Notes under the pieces: generated by a model | The model's input: only the letters and a program-made list of their open reading frames with translations | What the model was told of the DNA's origin: nothing | Databases searched by the model: none | NCBI GenBank assembly: GCA_938074045.1 | Contig: CALJGI010000041.1 | Coordinates: 1 to 53,353 of the forward strand | Origin: an uncultured Halieaceae bacterium | Lineage (GTDB): Bacteria > Pseudomonadota > Gammaproteobacteria > Pseudomonadales > Halieaceae | DNA: 53,353 nt | Direction: 5' to 3' | Program-made: the position numbers and the translations under genes | Shown here: in pieces, positions 39,609 to 48,718 of the stretch | Layout: the number at the start of each line of letters is the position of its first letter | How positions within the stretch are numbered: position 1 is the stretch's first letter

Positions 39609-41024
39609 GTGGATGTTGCTGACAAAAAGAGTATAAAAGACCGCTACTCGTATATCTCTCGAAGTATTGTGCAGATGTCGATAGCGCTGATCCTGGCAGG
39701 TTGCGGTGAAGATGCGTCCCTGAAACGGCAGGCAGAATTGAAAGTCGTTGAAATGATCGGGAAAGTAGCCACCCGCAGCATGCCCGACGACATGGCCGGA
39801 GGCTTTCACAATATCCCCATCGAGGTGGTGAAAATTGCTGATGGCGTGCATCAGGTAATGGGTATCGGCAACACCCATATTATCAGTACCCCGGATGGCA
39901 ACGTCATGTTTGACACGGGAATTTCCATCCAGGCTGCTGAGCAAGTAAAAAAGCTCAAGCCTGTCGCCCCTGGCCCGATCACTCATATAATTCTCAGTCA
40001 TTCGCACGCTGACCATATCACCGGGGCCCGTTTTTGGCGGGACAAAGATACCGAGATCATCGCCCACCGCGAGTTTGCGGAGGAGCAACGCTATTTGACC
40101 GAACTCGAACCCTATTTGCACAATCGCAACCGCACCGTGTTTCCCTGGATGCCAGAAGAACCCACCGACATTGAAATGCTGAAGTACGGCGGCATAGAGC
40201 CTACAATTACTGTGGATGAAAATGACTACCACTTTGAGCAGGGCGGTGTGCAATTTGAAGTGTTATCGACTCCGGGTGCCGAGGGCGCGGATAACATTTG
40301 CCTGTGGCTTCCACAGAAGAAGATTCTCTTTACCGGGGACACGCTGGGGCCGAATTTCCCGCAGTTTCCCAATGTGTTCACCATGCGTGGCGAGAAGGTA
40401 AGAAAGCCCGTTGAATATATCAACTCACTTAACAAACTGATCGCACTGGAAGCGGAGATTCTCGTACCCAGCCACCGTGAGCACATTGTGGGCAAAGAGG
40501 CGATTCGTGCCGGGCTGACCAAAATCCGGGATGCCACCCAATACGTTCACGATGAAGTGGTTGCGGGCATGAATGCAGGTAAGTCCGTTCACCAGTTGAT
40601 GAAAGAGATCCAGTTGCCCGCGGAGTTGGAACTTACTCAAGAGCATGGACTTGTATCCTGGGGCGTACGGTCAATCTGGGAATACTATGCGACTTGGTTT
40701 CATTTTGACTCCCCCACGGAACTTTATCCAATTCCGGTACGGGATATATATGCTGATCTGGCGGAGATCGCCGGGGTAGATACTTTAATGGAACGCGCCA
40801 GAGCTCATCTGGATCAACACCAACCCATGCAGGCGCTGCACTATCTGGAGATTGTTGCCGCAAAAGAGCCGAATAATATTGCCGCGCTGCAACGTCAGAT
40901 CGCGACATATGAAATGATTCTTGAAGACGCTATAAACATATCGAAGAACAATTACGAGAAAGATTATATGAGGACCCTGATCAGCAATGCCGAGGCTCGT
41001 CTGACGGAGTTGAATGAGGGTTGA
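39609..41024 (+). CDS. Lipoprotein MBL-fold hydrolase, alkylsulfatase-like
   Basis: A 471-residue protein. A signal SIVQMSIALILAGC ends in a lipobox (Cys32), so it is anchored in the envelope. The MBL zinc site HSHADH is at 131-136, followed by FEVLSTPGAEGADNICLWLP and LFTGDTLGPNFPQF. The C-terminal helical domain (IPVRDIYADLAEIAGVDTLM) resembles the dimerisation part of SdsA/BDS1-type alkylsulfatases. The sterol-carrier-like third domain of SdsA is absent. Desulfation of alkyl or steroid sulfates before uptake would suit the cluster but is inference. The start is GTG at 39609. Confidence 0.87.
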   Translation: MDVADKKSIKDRYSYISRSIVQMSIALILAGCGEDASLKRQAELKVVEMIGKVATRSMPDDMAGGFHNIPIEVVKIADGVHQVMGIGNTHIISTPDGNVMFDTGISIQAAEQVKKLKPVAPGPITHIILSHSHADHITGARFWRDKDTEIIAHREFAEEQRYLTELEPYLHNRNRTVFPWMPEEPTDIEMLKYGGIEPTITVDENDYHFEQGGVQFEVLSTPGAEGADNICLWLPQKKILFTGDTLGPNFPQFPNVFTMRGEKVRKPVEYINSLNKLIALEAEILVPSHREHIVGKEAIRAGLTKIRDATQYVHDEVVAGMNAGKSVHQLMKEIQLPAELELTQEHGLVSWGVRSIWEYYATWFHFDSPTELYPIPVRDIYADLAEIAGVDTLMERARAHLDQHQPMQALHYLEIVAAKEPNNIAALQRQIATYEMILEDAINISKNNYEKDYMRTLISNAEARLTELNEG

Positions 41025-41053
41025 TCAAACTAACCAGCGATGAAGTCTGAACT

Positions 41054-42238
41054 TTGAAAATAGAATTTACTGATACACAGAAAGCGTTGCAGACGGAAGT
41101 CCGCGAATACATGCGCGACATCGTGACCGACGATCTGCGCGAGGAAATGAAGAACCCAGAGTATTTTGAGGGTGGCGGGCCGGTGTTCCGTGAGAAATTT
41201 GCCCGCATGGGTCGGGATGGATGGATAGCGTTGAGCTGGCCCAGCGCACTGGGCGGGCGTGAGGCTACCCCGATGGAGCAGTACATCTTCACTGAAGAGG
41301 TGATGGCTTCGGGTTTCCCCTATCCCTTTTTAACCACGGATGCCGTGGGGCCAGTGTTGGCGGAGCATGGCAGTGCCAGCATTCGTGATGAGGTGGTCAA
41401 AACCATCCTGCAGGGGGAGACCGTGGTGGCGATCGGGTATTCCGAGCCGGGTGCTGGAACTGATCTGGCATCGCTCACTACCCGCGCCAAACGCGACGGC
41501 GATGACTGGGTTATCAACGGTCAGAAGATGTGGACCAGTCTGGCAAACTTTGCCGATTACATCTGGTTGGCCGCCAGAACTGACCCGGACGAGAGCAAGA
41601 AGCACAAAGGGCTGACGATGTTCCTGATTCCGGCGGACACCCCCGGGTTTTCACACACACCGGTCTGGACCCTGGGTGTTCGAACCAATGCCACCTACTA
41701 TGAAAACCTGCGCATTCCTGATCGCTACCGCGTGGGAGAGGTCAATCGCGGTTGGAAGCTGATAACGGGACAACTCAACCGGGAGCGGCTCTCTCTGGTC
41801 AATCACGGTCCGGTGGAGGCACTCTACCGTCGCACCGCGCAATGGGCGGCGGAGACCGCTCTCAGCGATGGCTCAATGTTGATCTCCAGGCCCTGGGTGC
41901 AACATAACCTGGCAAGGGTGAAAGTGGGGTTGGATGCGCTGCGCATGATGTGCCTGAAACAAGCCTGGGCAATGACCGAGGGTGCGCTGGGCATGGCTGA
42001 GGCAAGTGCTGCGAAGGTCTACGGCACGGAGTTCTTTGTAGAGCTGTACCGATTACTCTTGGAAATCATGGGGCAGTCAGGCGTGATCTGCGCCGATTCT
42101 CCAGGTGCCGTGTTGCAGGGAGACATCGAGCACCGCTATCGGGTGGGGTCAATCCTGACCTTTGGGGGCGGCTGTAATGAGATTCAGCGCGATATCATTT
42201 CCGCGGCGGGTTTGTGGATGCCGCGAGCGGAACGATAG
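41054..42238 (+). CDS. Acyl-CoA dehydrogenase, first of an adjacent pair
   Basis: A 394-residue acyl-CoA dehydrogenase: GYSEPGAGTDLASLTTRAKR and MWTSLANFADYIWLAARTD, with the C-terminal FGGGCNEIQRDIISAAGLWM. The fatty-acid position YEG is replaced by FGGG, so the catalytic base must be elsewhere. An acyl-CoA dehydrogenase of different sequence starts nine bases after its stop. Such pairs are known as alpha2-beta2 heterotetramers in steroid side-chain degradation (ChsE1-ChsE2 type), where neither subunit is active alone. Applying that model here is an inference from gene order. The start is TTG at 41054. Confidence 0.92.
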   Translation: MKIEFTDTQKALQTEVREYMRDIVTDDLREEMKNPEYFEGGGPVFREKFARMGRDGWIALSWPSALGGREATPMEQYIFTEEVMASGFPYPFLTTDAVGPVLAEHGSASIRDEVVKTILQGETVVAIGYSEPGAGTDLASLTTRAKRDGDDWVINGQKMWTSLANFADYIWLAARTDPDESKKHKGLTMFLIPADTPGFSHTPVWTLGVRTNATYYENLRIPDRYRVGEVNRGWKLITGQLNRERLSLVNHGPVEALYRRTAQWAAETALSDGSMLISRPWVQHNLARVKVGLDALRMMCLKQAWAMTEGALGMAEASAAKVYGTEFFVELYRLLLEIMGQSGVICADSPGAVLQGDIEHRYRVGSILTFGGGCNEIQRDIISAAGLWMPRAER

Positions 42239-42246
42239 GGGATTCC

Positions 42247-43347
42247 ATGGATTTTTCATACACGGAAGAGCAGCAGGATGTGATCAAGCTGGCCCAGCAA
42301 ATACTGGGCGATCAGACAGAGCCAGCTGCGCTGAAGCTGATTGAGGAGCAACGCCATCGCTTTGATGAAAAGCTGTGGCAGGACCTCGCCGCATCCGGGT
42401 TGTTGGGCGTAGCCTTGAGCGAGGCCAACGGTGGCATGGCTTTTGGCTTTGAAACTCTGTGTCTGCTGATTGAGGAAGTGGGGCGGACAGTAGCGCCGGT
42501 ACCGGTGATCCCGGTGTTGGTCAGCGCCTTGTTTTTAGAGCAGCTCGGGGGTGAAGCGTTTGCATCCACGCTGGCAGATGTAGCCACAGGTAAAACCCTT
42601 CTCAGTAGTGCGATTTCAGAGCCGGGGGCAGAAGTGCGGGAGACGCCTACCACCAGGGCGGTAGCTGATGAAGAGGGTTGGCGTCTGTGGGGTACGAAAA
42701 CCTGTGTCCCCATAGCTGAGCACTGCGCTGGTGTTCTAGTTGCGGCTCAGACCCAGGGTGGGGTGGCCTTGTTCCTGGTGGACCCGACAACAGACACGGT
42801 CACTTTGCAAAGACAACATGTCACCTGCAGCGAATCACAGTATCTGATGGAGCTGGAGGGTACAGCTGCCACCCTGCTTAGCGATGTAGCCGCCGATGTA
42901 ACGGCCTGGCTGGATGCGTTGACGGTGGCTTATGCGACCATGGCGGTTGGAGTATGTGATCGCATGATGCGTATGAGTGCCTCTTATACCTCTGAGCGCC
43001 AGCAGTTTGGGGTTCCGGTGGCGACCTTCCAGGCAGTGGGCCATCGCGTGGCGGATTGTTTCATCGATGTTGAGTGTTTACGCCTTGTTACCCAGCAGGC
43101 GGCGTCATTGATCGATCAGGGGCTGCCGGCGACAGATGCAGCACTGTCAGCGAAAATATGGACAGGGGACGCCACCCATCGTGTGAGTCAGGCCAGCCAA
43201 CATGTGCACGGTGGCATAGGGGTCGATCGTGATTACCCCTTGTTCCGGTATTGCCTGTGGGCGCGGCAGCTGGAGCTCAGTGCCGGTTCCAGCGCCGAAA
43301 TGACAGCCTGTCTGGGAAAACGAATCGAAAGCCAGTTCAGCTCCTGA
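42247..43347 (+). CDS. Acyl-CoA dehydrogenase, second of an adjacent pair
   Basis: A 366-residue, more divergent acyl-CoA dehydrogenase. ATG at 42247 has AGGGGA upstream; the frame start at 42214 lies within the previous gene and is rejected. It retains SSAISEPGAEVRETPTTRAV and ASYTSERQQFGVPVATFQAV. The C-terminal HGGIGVDRDYPLFRYCLWAR lacks the usual IYEGT segment and has ELSAGSSAEMTACLG instead. This fits a partner subunit of the preceding enzyme. Spacing of eight bases implies coupled expression and assembly. Confidence 0.9.
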   Translation: MDFSYTEEQQDVIKLAQQILGDQTEPAALKLIEEQRHRFDEKLWQDLAASGLLGVALSEANGGMAFGFETLCLLIEEVGRTVAPVPVIPVLVSALFLEQLGGEAFASTLADVATGKTLLSSAISEPGAEVRETPTTRAVADEEGWRLWGTKTCVPIAEHCAGVLVAAQTQGGVALFLVDPTTDTVTLQRQHVTCSESQYLMELEGTAATLLSDVAADVTAWLDALTVAYATMAVGVCDRMMRMSASYTSERQQFGVPVATFQAVGHRVADCFIDVECLRLVTQQAASLIDQGLPATDAALSAKIWTGDATHRVSQASQHVHGGIGVDRDYPLFRYCLWARQLELSAGSSAEMTACLGKRIESQFSS

Positions 43348-43438
43348 CATGTATCTGAACGGCAGCGTAGCGACCATTTTATAACTTTACAAAACAAATT
43401 AAGATATATTTCTATCTGCATGAATAATATAGAAAAAA

Positions 43439-44254
43439 ATGCTAGATAAATTGCAAGATGTACTAATGCTGCTGGTTGACTGGTTGTTTGCCTGGCGGCC
43501 GGCAAAGCGGCCCGCCAGGGACAATTTACGTCGTTGTCGACTGGTATCTCATCGCGGTGAACATAACAATAGCAGTCTGTTTGAAAACACGCTGGAGGCT
43601 TTTCGAGCCGCACACAGCGCGGGTGTGTGGGGTGTTGAACTGGATATACGCTGGACGCGTGATGGGGTCCCGGTGGTCAGCCACGATGCGGATGCAAGCC
43701 GGGTGTTTTCCCAGGATGTTACGTTTTCACAACTGGATGCGGCTGAGCTTCACAAGCGCTTGCCCCTGATCCCCACACTGGAAGACGTTGTCAGGGAATT
43801 TGGGGGTAATGTTCACCTTATGCTGGAGCTGAAAGATAGTGATGCGGATAAGATTACAGCGCGATCAAGCTGCCTGCAGACCCTGCTGGCCAACCTTGAG
43901 CCAGGGAGCGATTATCACTTTCTGGCGCTGAATCCGGCATTGTTCGAACAGGTAACTTTTGTGCCGCCACAGGCTCTGCTGCCAGTGGCGGTAACCGAAG
44001 TGACGGAATGGAGCCGCCAGACAATGGCCCACGGCTGGGCTGGAGTTAGCGGGCATTATGCATTGTTGGGCGGCGGTGTCATCGAGAAAATGCATGATGG
44101 CGGGTTTGCTGTGGGGACAGGCTTCAGTAACTCCCGCGCCGTGCTGTATCGTGAACTGAATCGCGGCGTGGATTGGATTTTCAGCAACGAAGCTGTCGCC
44201 ATGCAGGCAGAAATTAATCGGGCTTTGAATGACAGTGAGTCTGAGCAGGAGTAA
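43439..44254 (+). CDS. Glycerophosphodiester phosphodiesterase-family protein
   Basis: A 271-residue TIM-barrel phosphodiesterase. The metal and catalytic residues are visible in HRGE (38-41), FENTLEAFRAA (48-58), GVELDIRW (65-72) and VVSHD (79-83). It lacks a signal peptide, but an N-terminal amphipathic stretch (LQDVLMLLVDWLFAWRP) may touch the membrane. It would release glycerol-3-phosphate from deacylated phospholipids, or cleave a related phosphodiester. It is co-directional with the dehydrogenase pair and two bases ahead of the quinone oxidoreductase gene. Confidence 0.9.
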   Translation: MLDKLQDVLMLLVDWLFAWRPAKRPARDNLRRCRLVSHRGEHNNSSLFENTLEAFRAAHSAGVWGVELDIRWTRDGVPVVSHDADASRVFSQDVTFSQLDAAELHKRLPLIPTLEDVVREFGGNVHLMLELKDSDADKITARSSCLQTLLANLEPGSDYHFLALNPALFEQVTFVPPQALLPVAVTEVTEWSRQTMAHGWAGVSGHYALLGGGVIEKMHDGGFAVGTGFSNSRAVLYRELNRGVDWIFSNEAVAMQAEINRALNDSESEQE

Positions 44255-44256
44255 TT

Positions 44257-45240
44257 ATGAAGTACATAGCCATTACACAGCCCGGCGGACCTGAGGTTCT
44301 ACAATTGCAGGAACGAAGTGCTCCCGAATGCAGTGACGGGGAAATTCTGATTAGAGTCTCAGCTGCTGGGGTGAATCGTCCCGATGTTATCCAGCGTCTC
44401 GGTTTGTATCCGCCACCGCCGGGGGCCTCTGACATTCCCGGCCTCGAGGTAGCTGGTACAGTAGAGGCTTTAGGGCCGGGAGTCTCACGATGGCAGATAG
44501 GGGACCAGGTTTGTGCACTGACCAATGGTGGCGGCTACGCGGAACTGGTGAATGTTCCGGCCAGCCAATGCCTGCCGATTCCGGCTAACCTTTCGATGGT
44601 GGATGCAGCCTGCCTGCCGGAAACGTTTTTCACCGTCTGGACGAACGTGATCGATCGGGGACGGTTGCAACAGGGGGATGCGCTGCTGATACACGGTGGT
44701 AGTTCCGGCATCGGGGTTGCCGCTATTCAGTTGGCAAAGGCTATGGGTGCCACTGTTTACGTAACGGCTGGGTCGGCTGAAAAGTGTGCGGCCTGCGTCG
44801 GCTTGGGTGCTACGTTGGCTGTTAACTATCGGGAACAGGATTTTGTTGAACAGGTATTGAACGAAACCGATGGCCGTGGCGTAGATGTCGTGCTGGATAT
44901 GGTGGGTGGAGATTACATCGCTGGCAATCTCAAGGTGGCGGCGCCGGAGGGCAGAATTGTTAACATCGCATTTCAGAAGGGATCCGATGTGCAGGTCAAC
45001 CTGATGCCTATCATGTTGAAACGTTTGACGCTTACCGGTTCCACACTGCGTCCACAGAGCACCGAGGCCAAAGGCACAATCGCTGCAGCGTTGGAGGATC
45101 GCGTATGGCCGCTGATAGCCGCAGGTGAGATACGGCCGGTACTGCACAGCGAGTTTTCCTTTGCCGAGGCCGCTGCAGCTCACCACATGATGGAGGCAGG
45201 GCAACACATTGGTAAGATCATACTGAATTTGGAGGCTTAG
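44257..45240 (+). CDS. NAD(P)H quinone oxidoreductase / zeta-crystallin-like MDR enzyme
   Basis: A 327-residue zinc-free medium-chain dehydrogenase/reductase: [55 protein letters not shown] and the cofactor loop [20 protein letters not shown]. No structural-zinc cysteines are present. Members (PIG3/QOR type) reduce quinones or enones with NADPH. It starts two bases after the GDPD stop and is followed after two bases by yciI-like, forming a tight operon. Confidence 0.92.
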   Translation: MKYIAITQPGGPEVLQLQERSAPECSDGEILIRVSAAGVNRPDVIQRLGLYPPPPGASDIPGLEVAGTVEALGPGVSRWQIGDQVCALTNGGGYAELVNVPASQCLPIPANLSMVDAACLPETFFTVWTNVIDRGRLQQGDALLIHGGSSGIGVAAIQLAKAMGATVYVTAGSAEKCAACVGLGATLAVNYREQDFVEQVLNETDGRGVDVVLDMVGGDYIAGNLKVAAPEGRIVNIAFQKGSDVQVNLMPIMLKRLTLTGSTLRPQSTEAKGTIAAALEDRVWPLIAAGEIRPVLHSEFSFAEAAAAHHMMEAGQHIGKIILNLEA

Positions 45241-45242
45241 GC

Positions 45243-45542
45243 ATGTATTACTCAATTGTTGGTGAAGATGTGGCCGACAGTGGGAAGTGGAGAGCACAAC
45301 ACCGCTCCGCGCATATCGAGAGATTACAGCAATTGGTTGCCGAGGGACGTCTTCTGGTGGCTGGCCCGAATCCCGCTGTGGATAGTGCTGAACCTGGGGC
45401 AGCCGGTTTTACGGGGTCTGTAGTGATCGCCGAATTTGCTTCTCTGGAGGCTGCCCAGGCCTGGGCCGATAAGGACCCTTACCTGATGGGTGGAGTTTAT
45501 CGGGAAGTCGTCGTTAAGCCATATAAAGCTGTATTGCCATGA
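45243..45542 (+). CDS. YciI-family protein
   Basis: A 99-residue alpha/beta ferredoxin-like protein with [29 protein letters not shown] and [20 protein letters not shown], the signature of YciI. The His/Asp pair typical of the family (HIERL, DPY) is present. YciI proteins are small putative enzymes often attached to catabolic operons. The stop overlaps the next start by four bases (ATGA), so it is translated with the DECR-like SDR. Confidence 0.9.
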   Translation: MYYSIVGEDVADSGKWRAQHRSAHIERLQQLVAEGRLLVAGPNPAVDSAEPGAAGFTGSVVIAEFASLEAAQAWADKDPYLMGGVYREVVVKPYKAVLP

Positions 45543-46321
45543 GCGTATTTCGAGCCGATATACTTGCCGGCAGAACGGCCCTTATTACCGGCGGTGGGAC
45601 GGGTATTGGGTTTGAGATCGCCCGACAGTTGGGCTTGCACGGTGCGCGTATAGTCATTTGTGGCAGGCGCGAAAATATTCTTGCAGAAGCCGCTAAACAC
45701 TTGGCGGAAGAGCGGATTATTTGCGGTTACCGGGTCTGTGATATTCGGGACACAGAGGCGGTCGAAAAATTGATAGCTTACTGCACAAACGAGTGCGAAG
45801 GTCTGGATATATTGGTGAACAACGCTGCCGGCAATTTTCCGGCGCGCATCGAAGATCTGTCTTACAACGCCTTCAGAACAATACTCGATATCAACCTGCA
45901 GGGAAGCTTCAACGTAACTAAAGCAGCCTTCACGCAAGTGCTTAAAAACTGTGGCGGTGTGGTGATCAATATCACAGCACCCTTCGAGCACGTCGGCGTG
46001 GCCTGGCAGGCGCATGCCGCTGCTGCAAAGAGCGGTTTGCTATCACTCACTCGTTCCTCCGCTGTCGAATGGGGTGGGCTGGGGATTCGCGTCAATGCGA
46101 TATCCCCCGGGGAGATCGCGAGTACCGAGGGAGTTGATCGTCTGGCGGGCTCGCTGACCCGGGAAGGACAGTCGCGGCGGGTCGGGTCGGCGTTAGATGT
46201 GGCCCGTGCCGTGTTGTTTCTGGCCAGTGACGACGGTGCTTATATCAGCGGTCAGCACCTGTGTGTTGATGGCGGCAGTGGTGTCGATTTACTTAAAGTG
46301 CCTGTATACCCAGAAGAATAG
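45539..46321 (+). CDS. 2,4-dienoyl-CoA reductase-like SDR
   Basis: A 260-residue [18 protein letters not shown] (17-31), [10 protein letters not shown] (93-102) and [10 protein letters not shown]. The NNAAGN motif and the active site match peroxisomal DECR-type 2,4-dienoyl-CoA reductases. The normal Tyr of YxxxK is Ala160 while Lys164 is kept ([12 protein letters not shown]), a known feature of that subgroup. NADPH use is suggested by CGRR after strand 2. It would process double bonds during beta-oxidation of unsaturated or ring-derived acyl-CoAs, which fits the neighbouring genes. Confidence 0.9.
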   Translation: MSVFRADILAGRTALITGGGTGIGFEIARQLGLHGARIVICGRRENILAEAAKHLAEERIICGYRVCDIRDTEAVEKLIAYCTNECEGLDILVNNAAGNFPARIEDLSYNAFRTILDINLQGSFNVTKAAFTQVLKNCGGVVINITAPFEHVGVAWQAHAAAAKSGLLSLTRSSAVEWGGLGIRVNAISPGEIASTEGVDRLAGSLTREGQSRRVGSALDVARAVLFLASDDGAYISGQHLCVDGGSGVDLLKVPVYPEE

Positions 46322-46367
46322 GGTGCAGGTTTGATAGGGATGATGGTTCAGTAACAGGAGAATGCGT

Positions 46368-46724
46368 ATGGCAACAGTTTTAACTTGGCTCCCGCTGATT
46401 GGGGCGGGATTGATGTTTCTGATTGGTTTGATGTGCTTAATCAATCCCTGGCCTATGCTGAAGCCCATGGGTATCAGCAGCTCACTGCCGCTGGGTACAT
46501 CTGAGATTCGGGCGGTATTCGGCGGTATCAATATGGGTCTGGGAGTTGCCGCTATCTGGCTGCAGGATCCGGCCGTGTTTCTGGCGCTGGGTTGTGCCTG
46601 GAGCGCTGCCACGGCGGCGCGCGTATACTCCATCGTCGCAGATGGTTGCACCTTGAAGGAGAGTATCCCTGCTTTTATCGTGGATGGCGGACTGGCAGCG
46701 CTGTTTTTAAGCAGTTTGCTGTGA
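46368..46724 (+). CDS. Four-helix membrane protein (DUF4345-like), second copy
   Basis: A 118-residue membrane protein with four hydrophobic segments (GLMFLIGLMCLINPWPMLKP; EIRAVFGGINMGLGVAAIWL). AGGAG seven bases before ATG 46368 decides the start over ATG 46362. It resembles the protein at 33543-33959. The two bracket the plus-strand catabolic genes. It converges on the oxygenase beta gene with eight bases between. Function is unknown. Confidence 0.8.
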   Translation: MATVLTWLPLIGAGLMFLIGLMCLINPWPMLKPMGISSSLPLGTSEIRAVFGGINMGLGVAAIWLQDPAVFLALGCAWSAATAARVYSIVADGCTLKESIPAFIVDGGLAALFLSSLL

Positions 46725-46732
46725 CGCTGGGG

Positions 46733-47293
46733 CTACAAAAACAGACCCAGCGTGGGAACTCTAACATCAGCCATATCCATGATAATTTCCCGCTGGCTGA
46801 TTTGATAACTTTCCTCCGTCACTTTTAACAGGTCACGGCGTTGCCCGGCGTAGATAAAGTTGGCTGCGCCTGGGCGAGCATAAAACAGATGGAAGTTACT
46901 GGTGACTGAGAGCTGCTCGCCATCGACATCAATGATTTCTACATTGCCTACAATTCTCCTCGTGCGGGCGGCCGGGTTTTCTGCCCAGGCATTGATTTTG
47001 AAACTTCTGTCTACACGCAACGCCAGATGTAAATAGGATTCCTCCCGTAGTGGACAACCGTCTGAGTCGACACCCTCCAGCTCTCTTTCCACGCTGATCA
47101 TGGATTCATTGCCGTGTTCGAGATTGTTGACCAATGGGTTGCCGCGGGCGGGCATGATGTATTGAATGTTTTCGGCACAGAGAGCAAGCCAGCTCTGATA
47201 CTGCCGATTATCCAGAAGTCTGGCTTCACGATAATAGAATTGTTCGACCTTGTGCTGAAGTAGCAGTTGATCAGGGATGGTTTGATCAGGCAT
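46733..47293 (-). CDS. Ring-hydroxylating dioxygenase beta subunit
   Basis: A 186-residue protein of the SnoaL-like fold: VEQFYYREARLLDNRQYQSW near the N-terminus and the C-terminal YAGQRRDLLKVTEESYQISQ followed by REIIMD are hallmarks of the small subunit of aromatic-ring-hydroxylating oxygenases. It has a structural role in the alpha3-beta3 enzyme. Its start overlaps the alpha stop by eight bases, so the two are translationally coupled. No ferredoxin or reductase gene is seen nearby. Confidence 0.93.
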   Translation of the reverse strand: MPDQTIPDQLLLQHKVEQFYYREARLLDNRQYQSWLALCAENIQYIMPARGNPLVNNLEHGNESMISVERELEGVDSDGCPLREESYLHLALRVDRSFKINAWAENPAARTRRIVGNVEIIDVDGEQLSVTSNFHLFYARPGAANFIYAGQRRDLLKVTEESYQISQREIIMDMADVRVPTLGLFL

Positions 47294-48569
47294 GGTCGTC
47301 CTCCACCGCCATCAAGGCATCTCGCCAGCGCTGAAAGAACGCACGTGCATAGTATTCGTTTGCCGTTCCACTGACGAGACCTGGCAGGTCCGGATGCGGC
47401 TTTTCTTCCCCCAGACCAAGCCCGTAATAGAAGCATCTGTCATCGGCGAAATCGATTGCACTGCCGAGGTATTGCTGCATCCAGGATTCTGCGTCCTCTT
47501 GTTCCAGAATTCCGCCGGGACCAAAAAACGAACTGTAGTTGCGGCGAAGAATTTTCTTGATGTTGTCCGGCGCATCGGCGGGCACAGCAGCCCAACTCCA
47601 ATACTCCACCTGTCCTGGCCCCCTGGGATGTGAGACCTTGAACGAGGTGTTCGACCATAGAAAGGATAAGTTGGGGTAAACCCCGAAGGTCAACCCCTTC
47701 ATTCTTGACCGGATAGCCCCAACACGTTCGGCGGATTGTCGCTGCACTTCACAGAGGTATTCCTGCACTTCGTCTCCGCCCAGCAGTGTGCCCAGACCTT
47801 CAAAGCCCCAGGCAACCTGCTCGATTGGTACATCCTCCGGCATTAAGCGAAATGTGGCACCATGTCCCGGTCCGGGTACAACGCTGAATCCGTGGTCATA
47901 AATTTCCTGATTGGCCTCTGGTGGAATAACCGCCGCGTGGAGATAGGGACCATGGTTTACATCCCCGAGCTGGTTCTCCATGGGGAGCTTCCAATTCGCA
48001 TCGATGACCCAGCGATGCGGTGCACCCATAAATTCGATGCCCGCGGGAAAACGCTCGAAAAATGCATCCAGGTAAAACCGCATATCACCCAGGTAACTGT
48101 CCAGGGATTCAATATTTTCATCAAAACTACCGAAAATCATGCCGCGCCAGGACTCGACCCTGGGTACCCGTTTTAGTCCCAACACAGATTTGTCAGGTCC
48201 TTTCTTGACCATGCGTTCCTGGGGTATGGCTACCAGCTCTCCCGAAACCTTATATGACCAGTTGTGATAAGGGCACACGAAGCGCTTGGTATTGCCATGG
48301 TCGGCGCGACACACCGGGAGGCCCCGGTGACTGCAACTGTTTATGCAGGCGTATATGTCATCGTCCTCGCCACGGGCGAGAATGATGGGTGTTTCGCACA
48401 TATAGGCTTGCACGAAATCTCCGGTGTTGGGAATTTGTGTTTCGTGTCCTAGAAACAGCCAGGCCTTGCCGAAAATTCCACGTTTTTCCAGCTGGTAAAC
48501 CCGTTCATCGCTCCAGGCGCGTCGACTGATGAGCGTTGCATCTGCGTTGACGAGATCTGCTACTTTCAT
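47286..48569 (-). CDS. Ring-hydroxylating dioxygenase alpha subunit (Rieske)
   Basis: A 427-residue catalytic subunit. The Rieske [2Fe-2S] ligands are C79-x-H81 and C99-x-x-H102 (CSHRGLPVC...CPYHNWSY). The mononuclear iron is held by His206 and His211 with bridging Asp203 (GDVNHGPYLHAA) and a C-terminal acidic ligand. The enzyme inserts both atoms of O2 into an aromatic or related ring using electrons from a separate reductase. ATG at 48569 (MKVADLVNADATLI) is chosen; the longer frame to 48632 lacks a ribosome-binding site. It is preceded on the same strand by hydratase and SDR genes. The substrate is not deducible. Confidence 0.95.
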   Translation of the reverse strand: MKVADLVNADATLISRRAWSDERVYQLEKRGIFGKAWLFLGHETQIPNTGDFVQAYMCETPIILARGEDDDIYACINSCSHRGLPVCRADHGNTKRFVCPYHNWSYKVSGELVAIPQERMVKKGPDKSVLGLKRVPRVESWRGMIFGSFDENIESLDSYLGDMRFYLDAFFERFPAGIEFMGAPHRWVIDANWKLPMENQLGDVNHGPYLHAAVIPPEANQEIYDHGFSVVPGPGHGATFRLMPEDVPIEQVAWGFEGLGTLLGGDEVQEYLCEVQRQSAERVGAIRSRMKGLTFGVYPNLSFLWSNTSFKVSHPRGPGQVEYWSWAAVPADAPDNIKKILRRNYSSFFGPGGILEQEDAESWMQQYLGSAIDFADDRCFYYGLGLGEEKPHPDLPGLVSGTANEYYARAFFQRWRDALMAVEDDHA

Positions 48570-48718
48570 GTGTCTATCCCGGGTGCCGCTGTTGGTCTCG
48601 TGCCTCCACGACGGGAGGTGGCTGCGGATCACATTATAGTGTCAGTTCTGCCAGGGTATGACGGATTTGCCGCCGGATTTTCGGCAAGTGAGCTATTTCC
48701 GGGGGCGGGGTTGGAAAC

